Shown here: piece after piece, positions 50,412 to 59,049 of the stretch
Layout: each line of letters begins with the position of its first letter
How positions within the stretch are numbered: position 1 is the stretch's first letter
NCBI RefSeq assembly: GCF_002865605.1
Contig: NZ_CP025583.1
Coordinates: 166,501-230,500, forward strand
Length of the DNA stretch: 64,000 nt
Direction of reading: 5' to 3'
DNA from: Paracoccus jeotgali
GTDB lineage: Bacteria > Pseudomonadota > Alphaproteobacteria > Rhodobacterales > Rhodobacteraceae
Made by a program: the position numbers and the translations under genes
The notes under the pieces: generated by a model
Database searches by the model: none
The model's input: the letters and a program-made list of their open reading frames with translations, nothing else
Told to the model about the DNA's origin: nothing

Positions 50412-50651
50412 TCAGCTGTGCCTGTCTGTTGGACCCTCCTCTGTTGCATAGCGATCCGGGAAAAGCCTCTCCGGAGTCGTCCCGAGTGCTTCGGCCAAGG
50501 CTTCTTCGATTCGTCGGGATCGGCGCAGGCCTTGGCTGGCCAGGGTGACAGAGGCTGGCAGCACACCAATCCGGGCGGCAATACCGCTGATGGACGTGCC
50601 GCGCAGGCGCAACTCCATCTTCAGACGCTCGTGAGCGGGATATACCGTCAT
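50412..50651 (-). CDS. Ner/Nlp-like helix-turn-helix regulator
   Basis: A 79-residue DNA-binding protein resembling phage Mu Ner and Nlp: MTVYPAHERLKMELRLRGTSISGIAARIGV, then the recognition region SVTLASQGLRRSRRIEEALAEALG. Such proteins repress divergent early promoters. A divergent gene begins at 50735, leaving an AT-rich promoter region of about 80 bp between them. Start at 50651 is the family-like N-terminus. Confidence 0.75.
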   Translation of the reverse strand: MTVYPAHERLKMELRLRGTSISGIAARIGVLPASVTLASQGLRRSRRIEEALAEALGTTPERLFPDRYATEEGPTDRHS

Positions 50652-50734
50652 GGATCTTACCTTCTCCGGCAAGCACTCTTGCCCCTTGATTCGAATCACA
50701 CGGCGGCGCTCTAAAGCAACAGTGAAAACACGAG

Positions 50735-51310
50735 ATGGCAAATAATGCGGGAAAGTCCGGCGCGCTTCACAAAAACAGTTTTGCGATATTTGCACCGGCA
50801 TTTCCCCCAACTGAGGGATCGCTGATGGCGTGGGCGCGCCACTGGCTTCGGCCTTACGGCAGCGGATTGTATGCCGGTGACAGAACTACCTTGAGTCGTG
50901 TCGACGCCTCTGAATTTGTGGCCGTGATCGAGGAAACGGGATCGTTGCGTGCTTTATACGACCGGTTTCCAGCCAGCGGACCGCAGCTTCGTGCAGCGCT
51001 CGCGCATGTCGGTTTCGATTTTTCCGCGCTTTTGCTCCGGCAAATGAACCAGAACATGAGCGACCGACAACTCGCGATTCTTCATCGCCTTGATCCGAAA
51101 TGGATTGCCCGAGAGCGGGCGCGGTTTGGTCTGCCGCCTTATCGGGGACGGCCGGCGCGGCGCTATACCGATGCGGAGATTGTCGCCGCCTATGGCCGCT
51201 ACAACAACAACTGCAGCGCGGCGGCGCGAGAATTGGGGATCGACCGTGGGACATTCCACGCGCGCCATCAGAAGATCCTCGCCAGACGCGGCGGCAACGA
51301 CAGGGGCTAA
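50735..51310 (+). CDS. Unknown protein with a C-terminal helix-turn-helix
   Basis: A protein of up to 191 residues; ATG 50825 (MAWARHWLRPYGSG) is a possible later start giving 161. The last 50 residues (TDAEIVAAYGRYNNNCSAAARELGIDRGTFHARHQ) look like an HTH that recognises DNA. A central region, VAVIEETGSLRALYDRF, may be another helical DNA-binding unit. I do not recognise a family. Divergent from the Ner-like gene, so they may form a small switch. Confidence 0.55.
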   Translation: MANNAGKSGALHKNSFAIFAPAFPPTEGSLMAWARHWLRPYGSGLYAGDRTTLSRVDASEFVAVIEETGSLRALYDRFPASGPQLRAALAHVGFDFSALLLRQMNQNMSDRQLAILHRLDPKWIARERARFGLPPYRGRPARRYTDAEIVAAYGRYNNNCSAAARELGIDRGTFHARHQKILARRGGNDRG

Positions 51311-51385
51311 CGGCCCCTCGGCTCGATCCCCTAGCCTCCAGTCGTCGGGCACTGTCCCTCTTTTCGCTAAACAGGAGCTGCCGCC

Positions 51386-51868
51386 ATGCATCTTATCGGC
51401 CAACCATCCCGTGGGGGACGTATCGGCGTCATCTCCGACACCCATGGGCTGCTCCGTCCCGAGGCGCTAGAGGCTCTCGAAGGTGTCGACCGCATCCTGC
51501 ACGCTGGTGACATCGGCGATCCCGACCATCTTGGCGCGCTGGCGCGCATCGCGCCGGTGACGGCAGTCCGCGGCAATATCGACCGCGGCCACTGGGCTGA
51601 GGCCTTGCCTGAGACGGTCAGCCTCATGGTGGGAGGGCTCCGGATTCATATGATCCATGACCGCAAGGCTTTGCAGGCTGATCCGGAAGCCCTCGCGCCA
51701 CGATCCACCCGTTGCCCGTCTGACCTGCTCCCACCTCGACATGGCCGCTCGAATCGCCCCACCGTCTGCTTCGGATACGGCGTAAAGAAAGCGGATCGTT
51801 CAACGGACGTTTTTGATTTCGCCTCGCGCCCCTTCTGCTATCGGGAAAACAATGTCTCGATAGGGTAG
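51386..51868 (+). pseudogene. YfcE-like metallophosphoesterase, C-terminus lost
   Basis: Residues 1-100 follow the family: IGVISDTHGLLRPEALEAL (first metal motif), ILHAGDIGDPDHL (second), VRGNIDR (third) and IHMIHDRKALQADPEA. The expected GHSH motif and the last third are absent; after about 51695 the frame continues into unrelated sequence. Without GHSH the metal site is incomplete, so activity is unlikely. A good AGGAG ribosome site precedes the ATG. Confidence 0.78.
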
Positions 51869-51915
51869 TACGATTTATTTATCGCTAAAGGGGACTCTTG
51901 CGTTACACTGGCCTC

Positions 51916-52496
51916 ATGACAAACCTCCGCATTGGCTATGCCCGCTGCTCCACTGACGCTCAGGATCTCGCCGCGCAGCGCGCGGCGCTGGAAATCCTTA
52001 GCGTCGCCTCCGAGCGAATCTACACCGACCACGGGCTGACGGGGCGCAACCGCGACCGGGCCTGGGCTTGCCCAGGCGCTGGCCGCCGTGCGCGCGGGCG
52101 ACACGCTTGTGGTGCCCAAGCTTGACCGGCTGGCCCGCTCGGTGCCGGACGCGCGCGACATCGCCGACGGCCTAGCTGAGCGCGGGGTACGGCTCGCGCT
52201 AGGAAGCACGGTCTACGACCCCGCCGATCCGATGGGACGGATGTTCTTCAACGTTTTGGCGACCTTCGCCGAGTTCGAAGCAGACCTAATCTGGCTTCGC
52301 ACCCGCGAGGGCATGGCGAGCCCGCGCTAAAGGGAAGCTGAGGGGAAAGAAACCACAGCTCTCCGACCGGCAGGCGCCGGAGCTGACACGGATGCGCGCA
52401 ACTGGGGAGTATTCGGTGTCGGACTTGGCCGAGATCTTTTCTGTCTCGCGGCCAACCGTCTATCGCACACTGGCGCGGCAGGGTGCGAAACATTGA
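51916..52496 (+). pseudogene. Serine resolvase/invertase, two frameshifts
   Basis: The N-terminus has the catalytic serine in IGYARCSTDAQDLAAQR. A shift near 52060 moves to the frame with VPKLDRLARSVPDARDIADGL and FFNVLATFAEFEADLI. A second shift near 52320 leads to GKLRGKKPQLSDRQAPEL and the C-terminal helix-turn-helix YSVSDLAEIFSVSRPTVYRTLARQ, ending at 52496. All parts are typical of Tn3-family resolvases. A CTATCG/CGATAG inverted pair at 51838-51863 and AT-rich DNA ahead of the gene may be the old res site. Confidence 0.85.
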
Positions 52497-52631
52497 TGGC
52501 CGCTCCATCCAACCCTTTGTGCTCGGCTCAATAAGCGAAAGAGCTGAGGCTTCCTTGGTCATGATGGGCAGATAGCAGCCATTCGCTGCGAATAGTGCGA
52601 ATGGCCAATTTGGAGGCAACATGACGCGCGG

Positions 52632-53282
52632 TCAGTCGTCGTCGCCATCTTCGTTTTCGTCGTCTCCGCCAAACAGGTCGGGTTGGTCGTCCGAAGCCGT
52701 GGCCTTGCCCGGAACCTTACGTTGCTCAGGCGTTGGCGCGGGCAGATGGGCGGCGGCGAAGCACGGCCCGGCGACGACCCTGTCCAGCACCTTCTCTAGC
52801 TCGGGCTCCATCGCGAGGGTCGATTCCAGAACCCAGAGCAGTTCCAGAAATTCGTCGCTCATCCGGGCGGTCCAGCGCTCGGGGCGGATGTCGTCCAGCG
52901 GCGACGACTTCTTGCCCGCCCGCTTCTTCATCCGCTAGCCCAGCCACGACTTCACGACCTCAAGGCCGGATACCTCGAAGTCCCAGACCTCGGGCGCGAC
53001 CGGACCGAAGCGACCATCGCCCACGGCAATCTCACGCTTGGCGGGGTCGTAGGCATACTCCTCGGGGTAGTGCTTCGGGTCGGACGACACGCCCTTGATC
53101 GTCGTCGCCTTGCCCTGCGGCACGTCATCGCCGCGCCCGTCGCCCCGGAAGCGCTCGGCATAGGTATGCGTCCAGATCAGCTTGCGGCCCAGCTTCGCCG
53201 CCTCGGCAAAGGTCGCGCCGTCCTTCGTCATCGGGACGCGCGGGCCGGGCGTCTCAAGCTCGTTCCAGAAGCGCCGGGTATA
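52632..53282 (-). pseudogene. C-terminal remnant of a type ISP restriction-modification enzyme
   Basis: Reading leftward from 53282, TRRFWNELETPGPRVPMTKDG, then LGRKLIWTHTYAERF and GPVAPEVWDFEVSGLEVVKSWLG match the specificity/C-terminal part of type ISP enzymes. A TAG at 52935-52937 interrupts where a tyrosine codon is expected; the same frame continues RMKKRAGKKSSPLDDIRPERWTARMSDEFLELLWVLE to 52632. The methyltransferase and nuclease domains are gone. Fused upstream to an integrase fragment. Confidence 0.75.
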
Positions 53283-53743
53283 GGCGCTAGGTTCCAGACC
53301 GACAGAAGAGACCCAGCCCCTTACGATCCTGGCATACTGCCGGGTCGAAAGGTGCGGGCTGCCATGGATCCGGCTCGGCCAAAGGAAGTCGAGGCCGATC
53401 ATCTCGGGGTCTCGAATCCAGCGCTCGAGAGACAGCCTGGTGATCTCGGTGATCTCGAACCGGACCGGCTTGCCCGTTTTGCTCTGGATCATCGACGCGC
53501 GTTCCTTCACACCTCGGCGGCGAGAACATCGCGCACGCGAAGCTCTACGAGGTCGCAACCTCGGAGCTTGCTGTCGATGGCCATATTGAACAGCGCAAGG
53601 TCACGCGCGTTGCTTGTCATCTCCAAGCGGACCCTGATGGACCAGACGTGTCGCGGGAGGAGCGGGCACTTCTGTCCGATGAGTCGGCCCTTGTTCGAGG
53701 CGATGCGCGGCTTGGGGACAGCGGGGAGAAGATTGGTGGACAT
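53280..53743 (-). pseudogene. Tyrosine recombinase fragment, frameshifted and truncated
   Basis: The fragment begins MSTNLLPAVPKPRIASNKGRL at 53743 and continues with HVWSIRVRLEMTSNARDLALFNMAID and LRGCDLVELRVRDVLAA (first catalytic arginine region). A one-base shift near 53515 leads to VKERASMIQSKTGKPVRFEITE and LSTRQYARIVRGW. At SVGLEPSAY (near 53280) it changes into the restriction-enzyme sequence, losing the HxxR box and catalytic tyrosine. The resulting hybrid frame is a recombination scar, not a functional fusion. Confidence 0.8.
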
Positions 53744-53745
53744 GA

Positions 53746-53805
53746 GTATACCTGCTGTCCCCCCGGCCCCGCCCGTCTTCGTTCATACCGACAGCAGCAG
53801 TATAC
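53746..53805. repeat. Imperfect inverted repeat upstream of the integrase fragment
   Basis: GTATACCTGCTGTC (53746-53759) faces GACAGCAGCAGTATAC (53790-53805), separated by 30 GC-rich bases. The arms match except for a two-base insertion. It covers the integrase start region and could be an operator, a recombination site, or the remains of the element end. Confidence 0.65.
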
Positions 53806-53980
53806 CGCGCGACAGGCGATCTGTCCTCGCGTCGGGCGGGGAGCGGACGTTCGCTGCGAAACCAAATCGTGTGAGCAACCTCGCCGAAGCTGCCATTCAC
53901 AAGGCTTAAAGGTTGCGCTAAGAAACAATAGTGCCGCATGTGCGAGTAGCTTCATTCCGCAATGAGCAGAAAGGTCGTCA

Positions 53981-55177
53981 TTGTCTATCGTTATTGATAT
54001 CAAGACTCGGGTTTTCGCTGATGACGACGTTGCCTATCGCCTTTTCCCCGGGCAAGGCTACAGGCACTTCAAGGCAATGAAGGACTATTCGGTTGTTTTT
54101 CTCGACAACCCCGGCATTCCGCTCCCCGGCCAAAACGGATATAATAAGGACGAGGCGACCCTTCAGGCGATTGCGAAATCGGAAGAGAAGCAACCCCTCA
54201 TTAATGCCGATGGAGACAACCTCGCGGCCGAACTTCGGCAGGTCGACGAAAAGGATTTCGCTAACGCACGCTGGGGCGCAAAAAGAGAGCTAAATCGGGG
54301 ATGGATGAATGCCCTGTATCACAAAGCGAAAATCGGTGATCTGGTTGTGGTCCCGAGCCCCGGGATCATCAAGAATGATGAAGGCGAGTGGGAGAAGGCC
54401 TATACTCTAGTCGGGGAGATTGTCGGAAATCCCGAGCGCTGGGAGCGCAACGGTCCACCAAATCTTATCGCTGGAAGATACATCGTTCGCCGCGTCAAAT
54501 GGTTAGCCCAAGTAAACGAGGCCGAACTTGATCCACAGGTCGCAATTGGGCTCCGAACACAAAATGCGCTGACGGCGATGAGAGCTAGCGCGTTTGAGCG
54601 TGTCCTAGGCGCGGCATACAAGAACATCATCATTGGCGAAGAATTTCTGGCGCGCTTCGTTACCACTGATGAAGAATTCACGGCATTTGAGAGCTACCAC
54701 TTCAACGCCTTTGTCATGGCGGTTGTTGCAGCCTGTCGGAGGGCGGAGAACGGACAGGGAGCTTTCGCTGATGGCGTCTCCATCTATGACATTGCTGCCG
54801 ATGTTCTTGGGCAAGACGACTTGGTTCCTGACCAAGAGTCGAGCATCCACTCGCCCGGATACATGACCCTGCGCGGCTCGGTCCTGGTTCCGGCTGTTAT
54901 GTCAGCCCTCTTCGCGCTCGCCGTAGCGGCTAATGCAGACCCGGCCTTGGACCCCTTCGGCGGTACTGGAACCGAGCAGATTGTGGTGGTAAACTCCGAG
55001 TCTAGGGCATTCGACCCCTGTGATGTAGGCATCGACCAAGCGGTTAAAGATGCCTTGAATATTATGGGTTATCAGCGTTGGCAGCAGCTTTGTGCAGCAG
55101 GTGTTAAGGCAAACGACAACGACGGCCTTCAATCCATTACCACCGTTGAAACCCGTCCCGATCCTGAAGAGCCATGA
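53981..55177 (+). CDS. Unknown 398-residue protein, possible PUA/EVE-like sensor
   Basis: A soluble protein with no firm family. Residues about 95-180 (WGAKRELNRGWMNALYHKAKIGDLVVVPSPG, then AYTLVGEIVGNPERW and YIVRRVKWLAQ) resemble PUA/EVE-like barrels that read modified nucleic acids. The C-terminal half is mostly helical, with a hydrophobic stretch (VLVPAVMSALFALAVAAN, about 306-323) that may be buried or membrane-associating. Clearly lower GC than flanking chromosome. Its stop overlaps the start of the next gene (ATGA), so the two form one unit. The sensor role is inference. Confidence 0.7.
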   Translation: MSIVIDIKTRVFADDDVAYRLFPGQGYRHFKAMKDYSVVFLDNPGIPLPGQNGYNKDEATLQAIAKSEEKQPLINADGDNLAAELRQVDEKDFANARWGAKRELNRGWMNALYHKAKIGDLVVVPSPGIIKNDEGEWEKAYTLVGEIVGNPERWERNGPPNLIAGRYIVRRVKWLAQVNEAELDPQVAIGLRTQNALTAMRASAFERVLGAAYKNIIIGEEFLARFVTTDEEFTAFESYHFNAFVMAVVAACRRAENGQGAFADGVSIYDIAADVLGQDDLVPDQESSIHSPGYMTLRGSVLVPAVMSALFALAVAANADPALDPFGGTGTEQIVVVNSESRAFDPCDVGIDQAVKDALNIMGYQRWQQLCAAGVKANDNDGLQSITTVETRPDPEEP

Positions 55178-55689
55178 GAAACATCAAGGAATTCTTCGTA
55201 ACTGAAAGCACTCCCCGCTGGCAAATCTTGCTGGGTGGTGCTGTAGTTATCCTGTTCGGATTTATACAAAACGAAGTCTACTATCGTCGCGCACTTCACG
55301 ACACTGAGGTGGCACAACAACAGCAACGTATCGAGTCTAAAGTCGTCGAAATTCAGCAGCACTCAATCGACTTTCAAACTTTTGCAAACTCGTACGTCAC
55401 AGCCGTATTGGACGGATCGCAAGAAATGCCCGAGCGACGAGACGCTTTGATCGCAAACATTCTTGCCCAAGACGCGGCAGTAGACGTTTCACGGAATATA
55501 CTTGGGCCTTCGGTTGAAACCCAAGTTGCCGCTTATCGAGCAGCACTCAGAAATATGAAGGCTGCGGTTGAACAAGTTGTCGATGTTGTTTCCATGGGAC
55601 CATTTTGGTCGGAGGCATCTGACCTTCTTGTTGCCCGCAATAATCTTCTGGACGCTCTTGAGGCATATTCGAGTGCAGCCGGCTCTTAG
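55174..55689 (+). CDS. Unknown membrane-anchored coiled-coil protein, partner of the preceding gene
   Basis: A 171-residue protein with one membrane helix (about 16-33: WQILLGGAVVILFGFI) and a helical, partly coiled-coil remainder (HDTEVAQQQQRIESKVVEIQQH). No catalytic motif is visible. Translationally coupled to the 398-residue protein. Similar layouts, a cytosolic sensor plus a small membrane protein, are common in phage-defence pairs where the membrane protein is the effector. That reading is inference. Confidence 0.7.
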   Translation: MRNIKEFFVTESTPRWQILLGGAVVILFGFIQNEVYYRRALHDTEVAQQQQRIESKVVEIQQHSIDFQTFANSYVTAVLDGSQEMPERRDALIANILAQDAAVDVSRNILGPSVETQVAAYRAALRNMKAAVEQVVDVVSMGPFWSEASDLLVARNNLLDALEAYSSAAGS

Positions 55690-55779
55690 CTTCTCAAGGC
55701 TCTATTGCGCAAATCGACTGAAGACCAATCCTCCTCCTTCCCCCGTGACCTGTCACACACCGGTCTGAGATGCTGCGGG

Positions 55780-56103
55780 CTGCATAATTGGCCGGTCTGG
55801 GGATACGGCGCCGCAGCACAATGAACTCTGGCAATGGCAGCTGTGGCCCGAGAGCTTCAAGTAGTGGGGGGCCGGAGAGCGCCTGTGCGGCGCTGTAGTT
55901 GCCCAAGTCGCGCTCCAGCATCCGGTCTGCAGAGGCATGCGATCTACCTAGGGGAGGGTGCCTCTGCCGCTCTGCATCTCCTCGTGAATGACCGCGCGGC
56001 CGGACTAGGGGATCGTGTGAAAGCCGCGGCGAGCAAGCTTGTCGATCAAGCTGGTCTTGCCCACGCCGGGGCCGCCCGTCACGACGAAAAAATAGTCATT
56101 CAT
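55780..56103 (-). pseudogene. AAA family ATPase (AAA_28-like), multiply frameshifted remnant
   Basis: From ATG 56103 the frame reads MNDYFFVVTGGPGVGKTSLIDKLA, a clear P-loop start as in AAA_28 NTPases. After about 30 residues it loses frame. Later pieces MLERDLGNYSAAQALSGP and LPLPEFIVLRR resemble the middle of the same family in other frames. Remaining sequence is short and full of indels; nothing functional is expected. Confidence 0.65.
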
Positions 56104-56269
56104 GGGCCATCCTCGGGTTTGAAAGGGGAAGGGCTGCGACGGGATCAACACGCCGAAAAGCGCGGATCAAAGCAGCATTGTTTGTAGGAAGATCAGCACC
56201 ATTCTGCGCGGCAGAGGCAAATTCCATGACCAAAAAGGCAGAACTATCTGCCGCTTATCACTCGGGAAA

Positions 56270-56346
56270 TGGTCGGAGCGAGAGGATTCGAACCTCCGAC
56301 CCCCTGCTCCCGAAGCAGGTGCGCTACCAGGCTGCGCTACGCTCCG
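56270..56346 (-). tRNA. tRNA-Pro (anticodon CGG)
   Basis: Read leftward it folds as a cloverleaf. Acceptor CGGAGCG pairs with CGCTCCG; the D-arm contains AGCCTGGTAGCGC; the anticodon stem CTGCT/AGCAG (CTGCTTCGGGAGCAG) presents CGG; the T-arm is GTCGGAGGTTCGAATCC. A genomic CCA (56270-56272) is present. Its 3' end borders the accessory island, a typical integration position. Confidence 0.95.
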
Positions 56347-56412
56347 ACCGTAGGCGGGCAGGTAGCGCGGCGCGGGGGGGAATGCAAGGGGGCGGCGGGG
56401 TTTTTCCGGCGG

Positions 56413-57387
56413 CTAATCGCGGGTTTCCCTGTGGCCGCTGGTGGCGCGTTGCAGCAGGGTCGATTTCGGCGTCGTCACCGTCTCGGAGCCCAGCCTGGCC
56501 GCAATCACGGGGCGCTGGCTGCCGGCGCCGCGGGCGCGTTCGCGCCAGACGATATAGAGGCCCGACAGGATGATCAGACCGGCGCCCAGCACGGTCGGCG
56601 TATCCAGCGCCTCGCCGAAGATGAACCAGCCATAGATCGTAGCCCAGATGATCTGCGAATACTGCATCGGGGCCACGATGGCGGCCTCGCCGGTGCGGTA
56701 GGCCTGGATCGACAGGAAGCCCCCGGCCAGACCGAAGGTGGCGATCAGCGCGGCCAGACCCAGATGCGGCAGCGTCATGGGCGTATAGGCCAGCGTCAGC
56801 CCGGCGCCGGTCAGCAGCAGGTTGCCAAGCATCGGCCACATCAGCAGCACCAGCGGACGCTCGGTCCCGCCCAGCTTGCGGGTGATGACGGCGACGGTGG
56901 CGCTGGCAAAGGCCGCCAGCAGCGCCGCCAGATGCCCCAGCGTCAGCGAATCGCCGCCGCCCGGGCGCAGCACCACCATGACGCCGCACAGGCCAAGCGC
57001 CACGGCCAGCCAGCGGTGGATGCCCACCCGCTCGCCCAGGATCGGGATCGACAGCAGGGTGATCAGCAGCGGGGTCGAGAACAGGATCGCATAGACCTGC
57101 GCCAGCGGCAGTTGCGAGAAGGCGTAGAACCCGCACACCCCAGAGGTCATGGCGCAGATCGTCCTGACCGCCACCCAGCCCGGCCGGACCGGCTGCAGCG
57201 TCCCCGGCCGCCGTTCCTGCAGCAGGATCAGCGAGACCAGCGGAAAGGACAGCAGCGACGAGAAGAACAGCACCTGCAGCGAGGGGTAGTGCCCGCCCAG
57301 CACCTTGATGAAGACGTCATGCGTGGCAAACACGCCCATGGCCATCAGCGCAAAGCCGATGGCCCTGAGGTTGTCGGACGTGGCCAC
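56413..57387 (-). CDS. EamA/DMT family transporter
   Basis: A 324-residue membrane protein with ten helices in two EamA repeats. It begins LRAIGFALMAMGVFATHDVFIK. The first repeat ends around FYAFSQLPLAQVYAILFSTPLLITLLSIPILGERVG, and the second repeat has the matching AAIVAPMQYSQIIWATIYGWFIFGE. Such carriers export amino acids or metabolites; substrate unknown. It starts 8 bp after leuB on the same strand. Confidence 0.88.
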   Translation of the reverse strand: MATSDNLRAIGFALMAMGVFATHDVFIKVLGGHYPSLQVLFFSSLLSFPLVSLILLQERRPGTLQPVRPGWVAVRTICAMTSGVCGFYAFSQLPLAQVYAILFSTPLLITLLSIPILGERVGIHRWLAVALGLCGVMVVLRPGGGDSLTLGHLAALLAAFASATVAVITRKLGGTERPLVLLMWPMLGNLLLTGAGLTLAYTPMTLPHLGLAALIATFGLAGGFLSIQAYRTGEAAIVAPMQYSQIIWATIYGWFIFGEALDTPTVLGAGLIILSGLYIVWRERARGAGSQRPVIAARLGSETVTTPKSTLLQRATSGHRETRD

Positions 57388-57395
57388 GCTGTGCC

Positions 57396-58499
57396 CTAGC
57401 TGCGGGCGAGGGCGGCGATGATCGCGTCGCCCATTTCAGAGGTCGAGACCGGGGTGCCGCCTTCGGGGCCCATCAGATCGCCGGTGCGGACGCCGTCGGC
57501 CAGCACCTGCTCGACCGCCTTTTCCAGATCGTCGGCGGCCTCGGCCTCGGCGAAGGAATAGCGCAGCGCCATGGCAAACGACAGGATGCAGGCGATCGGG
57601 TTGGCCTTGTCCTGACCGGCGATGTCGGGGGCCGAACCGTGGACGGGTTCATATAGCGCCTTGGGCCGGCCATTCGCCATCGGCGCGCCAAGGCTGGCCG
57701 AGGGCAGCATCCCAAGGCTGCCGGTCAGCATGGCGGCGGCATCCGACAGCAGGTCGCCGAACAGGTTGTCGGTCACGATGACGTCGAACTGGCGCGGGTT
57801 GCGGACCAGCTGCATGGCGCCGTTGTCGGCATACATGTGCGACAGCTCGATCTCGGGGTATTCATAGTCGCGAACCCACTGCACCTCTTCGCGCCAGAGG
57901 ATGCCGGATTCCATCACATTGGCCTTCTCCATCGAGCAGACCTTGTTGCTGCGCTTGCGGGCGAGGTCGAAGGCGGCGCGGGCGACGCGGCGGATCTCGG
58001 CGGTGGTGTAGCGCTGGGTGTTGACGCCGACGCGGTTGTCGCCCTCGCCGGTGATGCCACGCGGCTCGCCGAAATAGACGCCCGAGGTCAGCTCGCGCAC
58101 GATCAGGATGTCGAGGCCGGCCACGATCTCGCGCTTGAGCGACGAGAAATCGGCCAGCGCGTCAAAGCACTGCGCCGGGCGCAAATTGGCGAACAGGTCC
58201 ATTTCCTTGCGCAGCCGCAGCAGGCCGCGTTCGGGTTTGACGCTGAAATCGAGGTTGTCATAGGCCGGGCCGCCGACCGCGCCCAGCAGCACCGCATCGA
58301 CCTGCTGCGCGCGGGCCATGGTCTCGTCTGCAAGGGGCGTGCCGTGGCGGTCATAGGCGGCGCCGCCGACCAGATCCTCGGACACGTCGAAGCGCATCCC
58401 GCGATGGGTCTGGAACCAGTCGATCACCTTGCGGACCTCGGCCATGACCTCGGGGCCGATGCCGTCGCCGGGCAGGATCAGAAGGGAATAATCGGACAT
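57396..58499 (-). CDS. leuB: 3-isopropylmalate dehydrogenase
   Basis: A 367-residue NAD-dependent enzyme of leucine synthesis. Motifs: [13 protein letters not shown], the substrate-binding arginines in [21 protein letters not shown], and the metal-binding [29 protein letters not shown], followed by [17 protein letters not shown]. Normal length. leuC and leuD lie 1.6 kb upstream on the same strand. Confidence 0.95.
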   Translation of the reverse strand: MSDYSLLILPGDGIGPEVMAEVRKVIDWFQTHRGMRFDVSEDLVGGAAYDRHGTPLADETMARAQQVDAVLLGAVGGPAYDNLDFSVKPERGLLRLRKEMDLFANLRPAQCFDALADFSSLKREIVAGLDILIVRELTSGVYFGEPRGITGEGDNRVGVNTQRYTTAEIRRVARAAFDLARKRSNKVCSMEKANVMESGILWREEVQWVRDYEYPEIELSHMYADNGAMQLVRNPRQFDVIVTDNLFGDLLSDAAAMLTGSLGMLPSASLGAPMANGRPKALYEPVHGSAPDIAGQDKANPIACILSFAMALRYSFAEAEAADDLEKAVEQVLADGVRTGDLMGPEGGTPVSTSEMGDAIIAALARS

Positions 58500-58602
58500 G
58501 GTTTCCTCGCGCTGTCGTGGTTGCTTTCCCGCCTAGCGCCGGGCCGGGGTGGGGTCAAGTTCACGCTGATTTTGGTTGCTTATCGGGCGCGGTTGGGGCG
58601 GG

Positions 58603-59049
58603 ATGTGTGGCATGTGGGAAGCCTTGGTCTTGTGGAAGAGTGGCACCGCGGCGCGGTGGGTGGCGCTGCGTGCGGCGATGCTGGCGCTGGTGCTGGCGCT
58701 GCCGGCGGCGGTCGCGGCCCAGCAGGGCGAGGCGATCCCGCCGCCCCGGCTGCACGGCATCTCGCAGGACGATGCGGAAAAGCTGATGGCGGTGCTGGCG
58801 CAGATCAATGTCGTGACCTCGAACTGCCCCGATTACCGGGTCAGCGATGCCGAATGGATGCTGCTGATCACCACCGGCGACATGCTGGCGCGGCGGCTGG
58901 GGATCGACGCCGACAGCTATGAGCGCGACTATTACGGCCCCGCCTTCCGGGCGCTGGACGACCCCGGCGCCTGCGACCGGATCGGGCCGACGGCGCGGCC
59001 GCTGATCGACGATCTGATCGCGCTGAGCGCGGCCGACAGCGCGTCCTAG
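58603..59049 (+). CDS. Small exported protein inside the leu region
   Basis: A 148-residue protein with a signal peptide (about 15-39: ALRAAMLALVLALPAAVAAQ) and a helical mature part (ISQDDAEKLMAVLAQINVVTSNCPDYRVSDAEWMLLI). I recognise no firm family; many Rhodobacterales have a protein of this kind between leuB and leuD. Start uncertain (ATG 58603 or 58612). Convergent with the next gene, overlapping its stop. Confidence 0.6.
   Translation: MCGMWEALVLWKSGTAARWVALRAAMLALVLALPAAVAAQQGEAIPPPRLHGISQDDAEKLMAVLAQINVVTSNCPDYRVSDAEWMLLITTGDMLARRLGIDADSYERDYYGPAFRALDDPGACDRIGPTARPLIDDLIALSAADSAS

Noticed and set aside
55694..56103. Functional AAA ATPase next to tRNA-Pro
   Set aside because: Only the P-loop start is in frame; the rest is scattered over frames and much too short.
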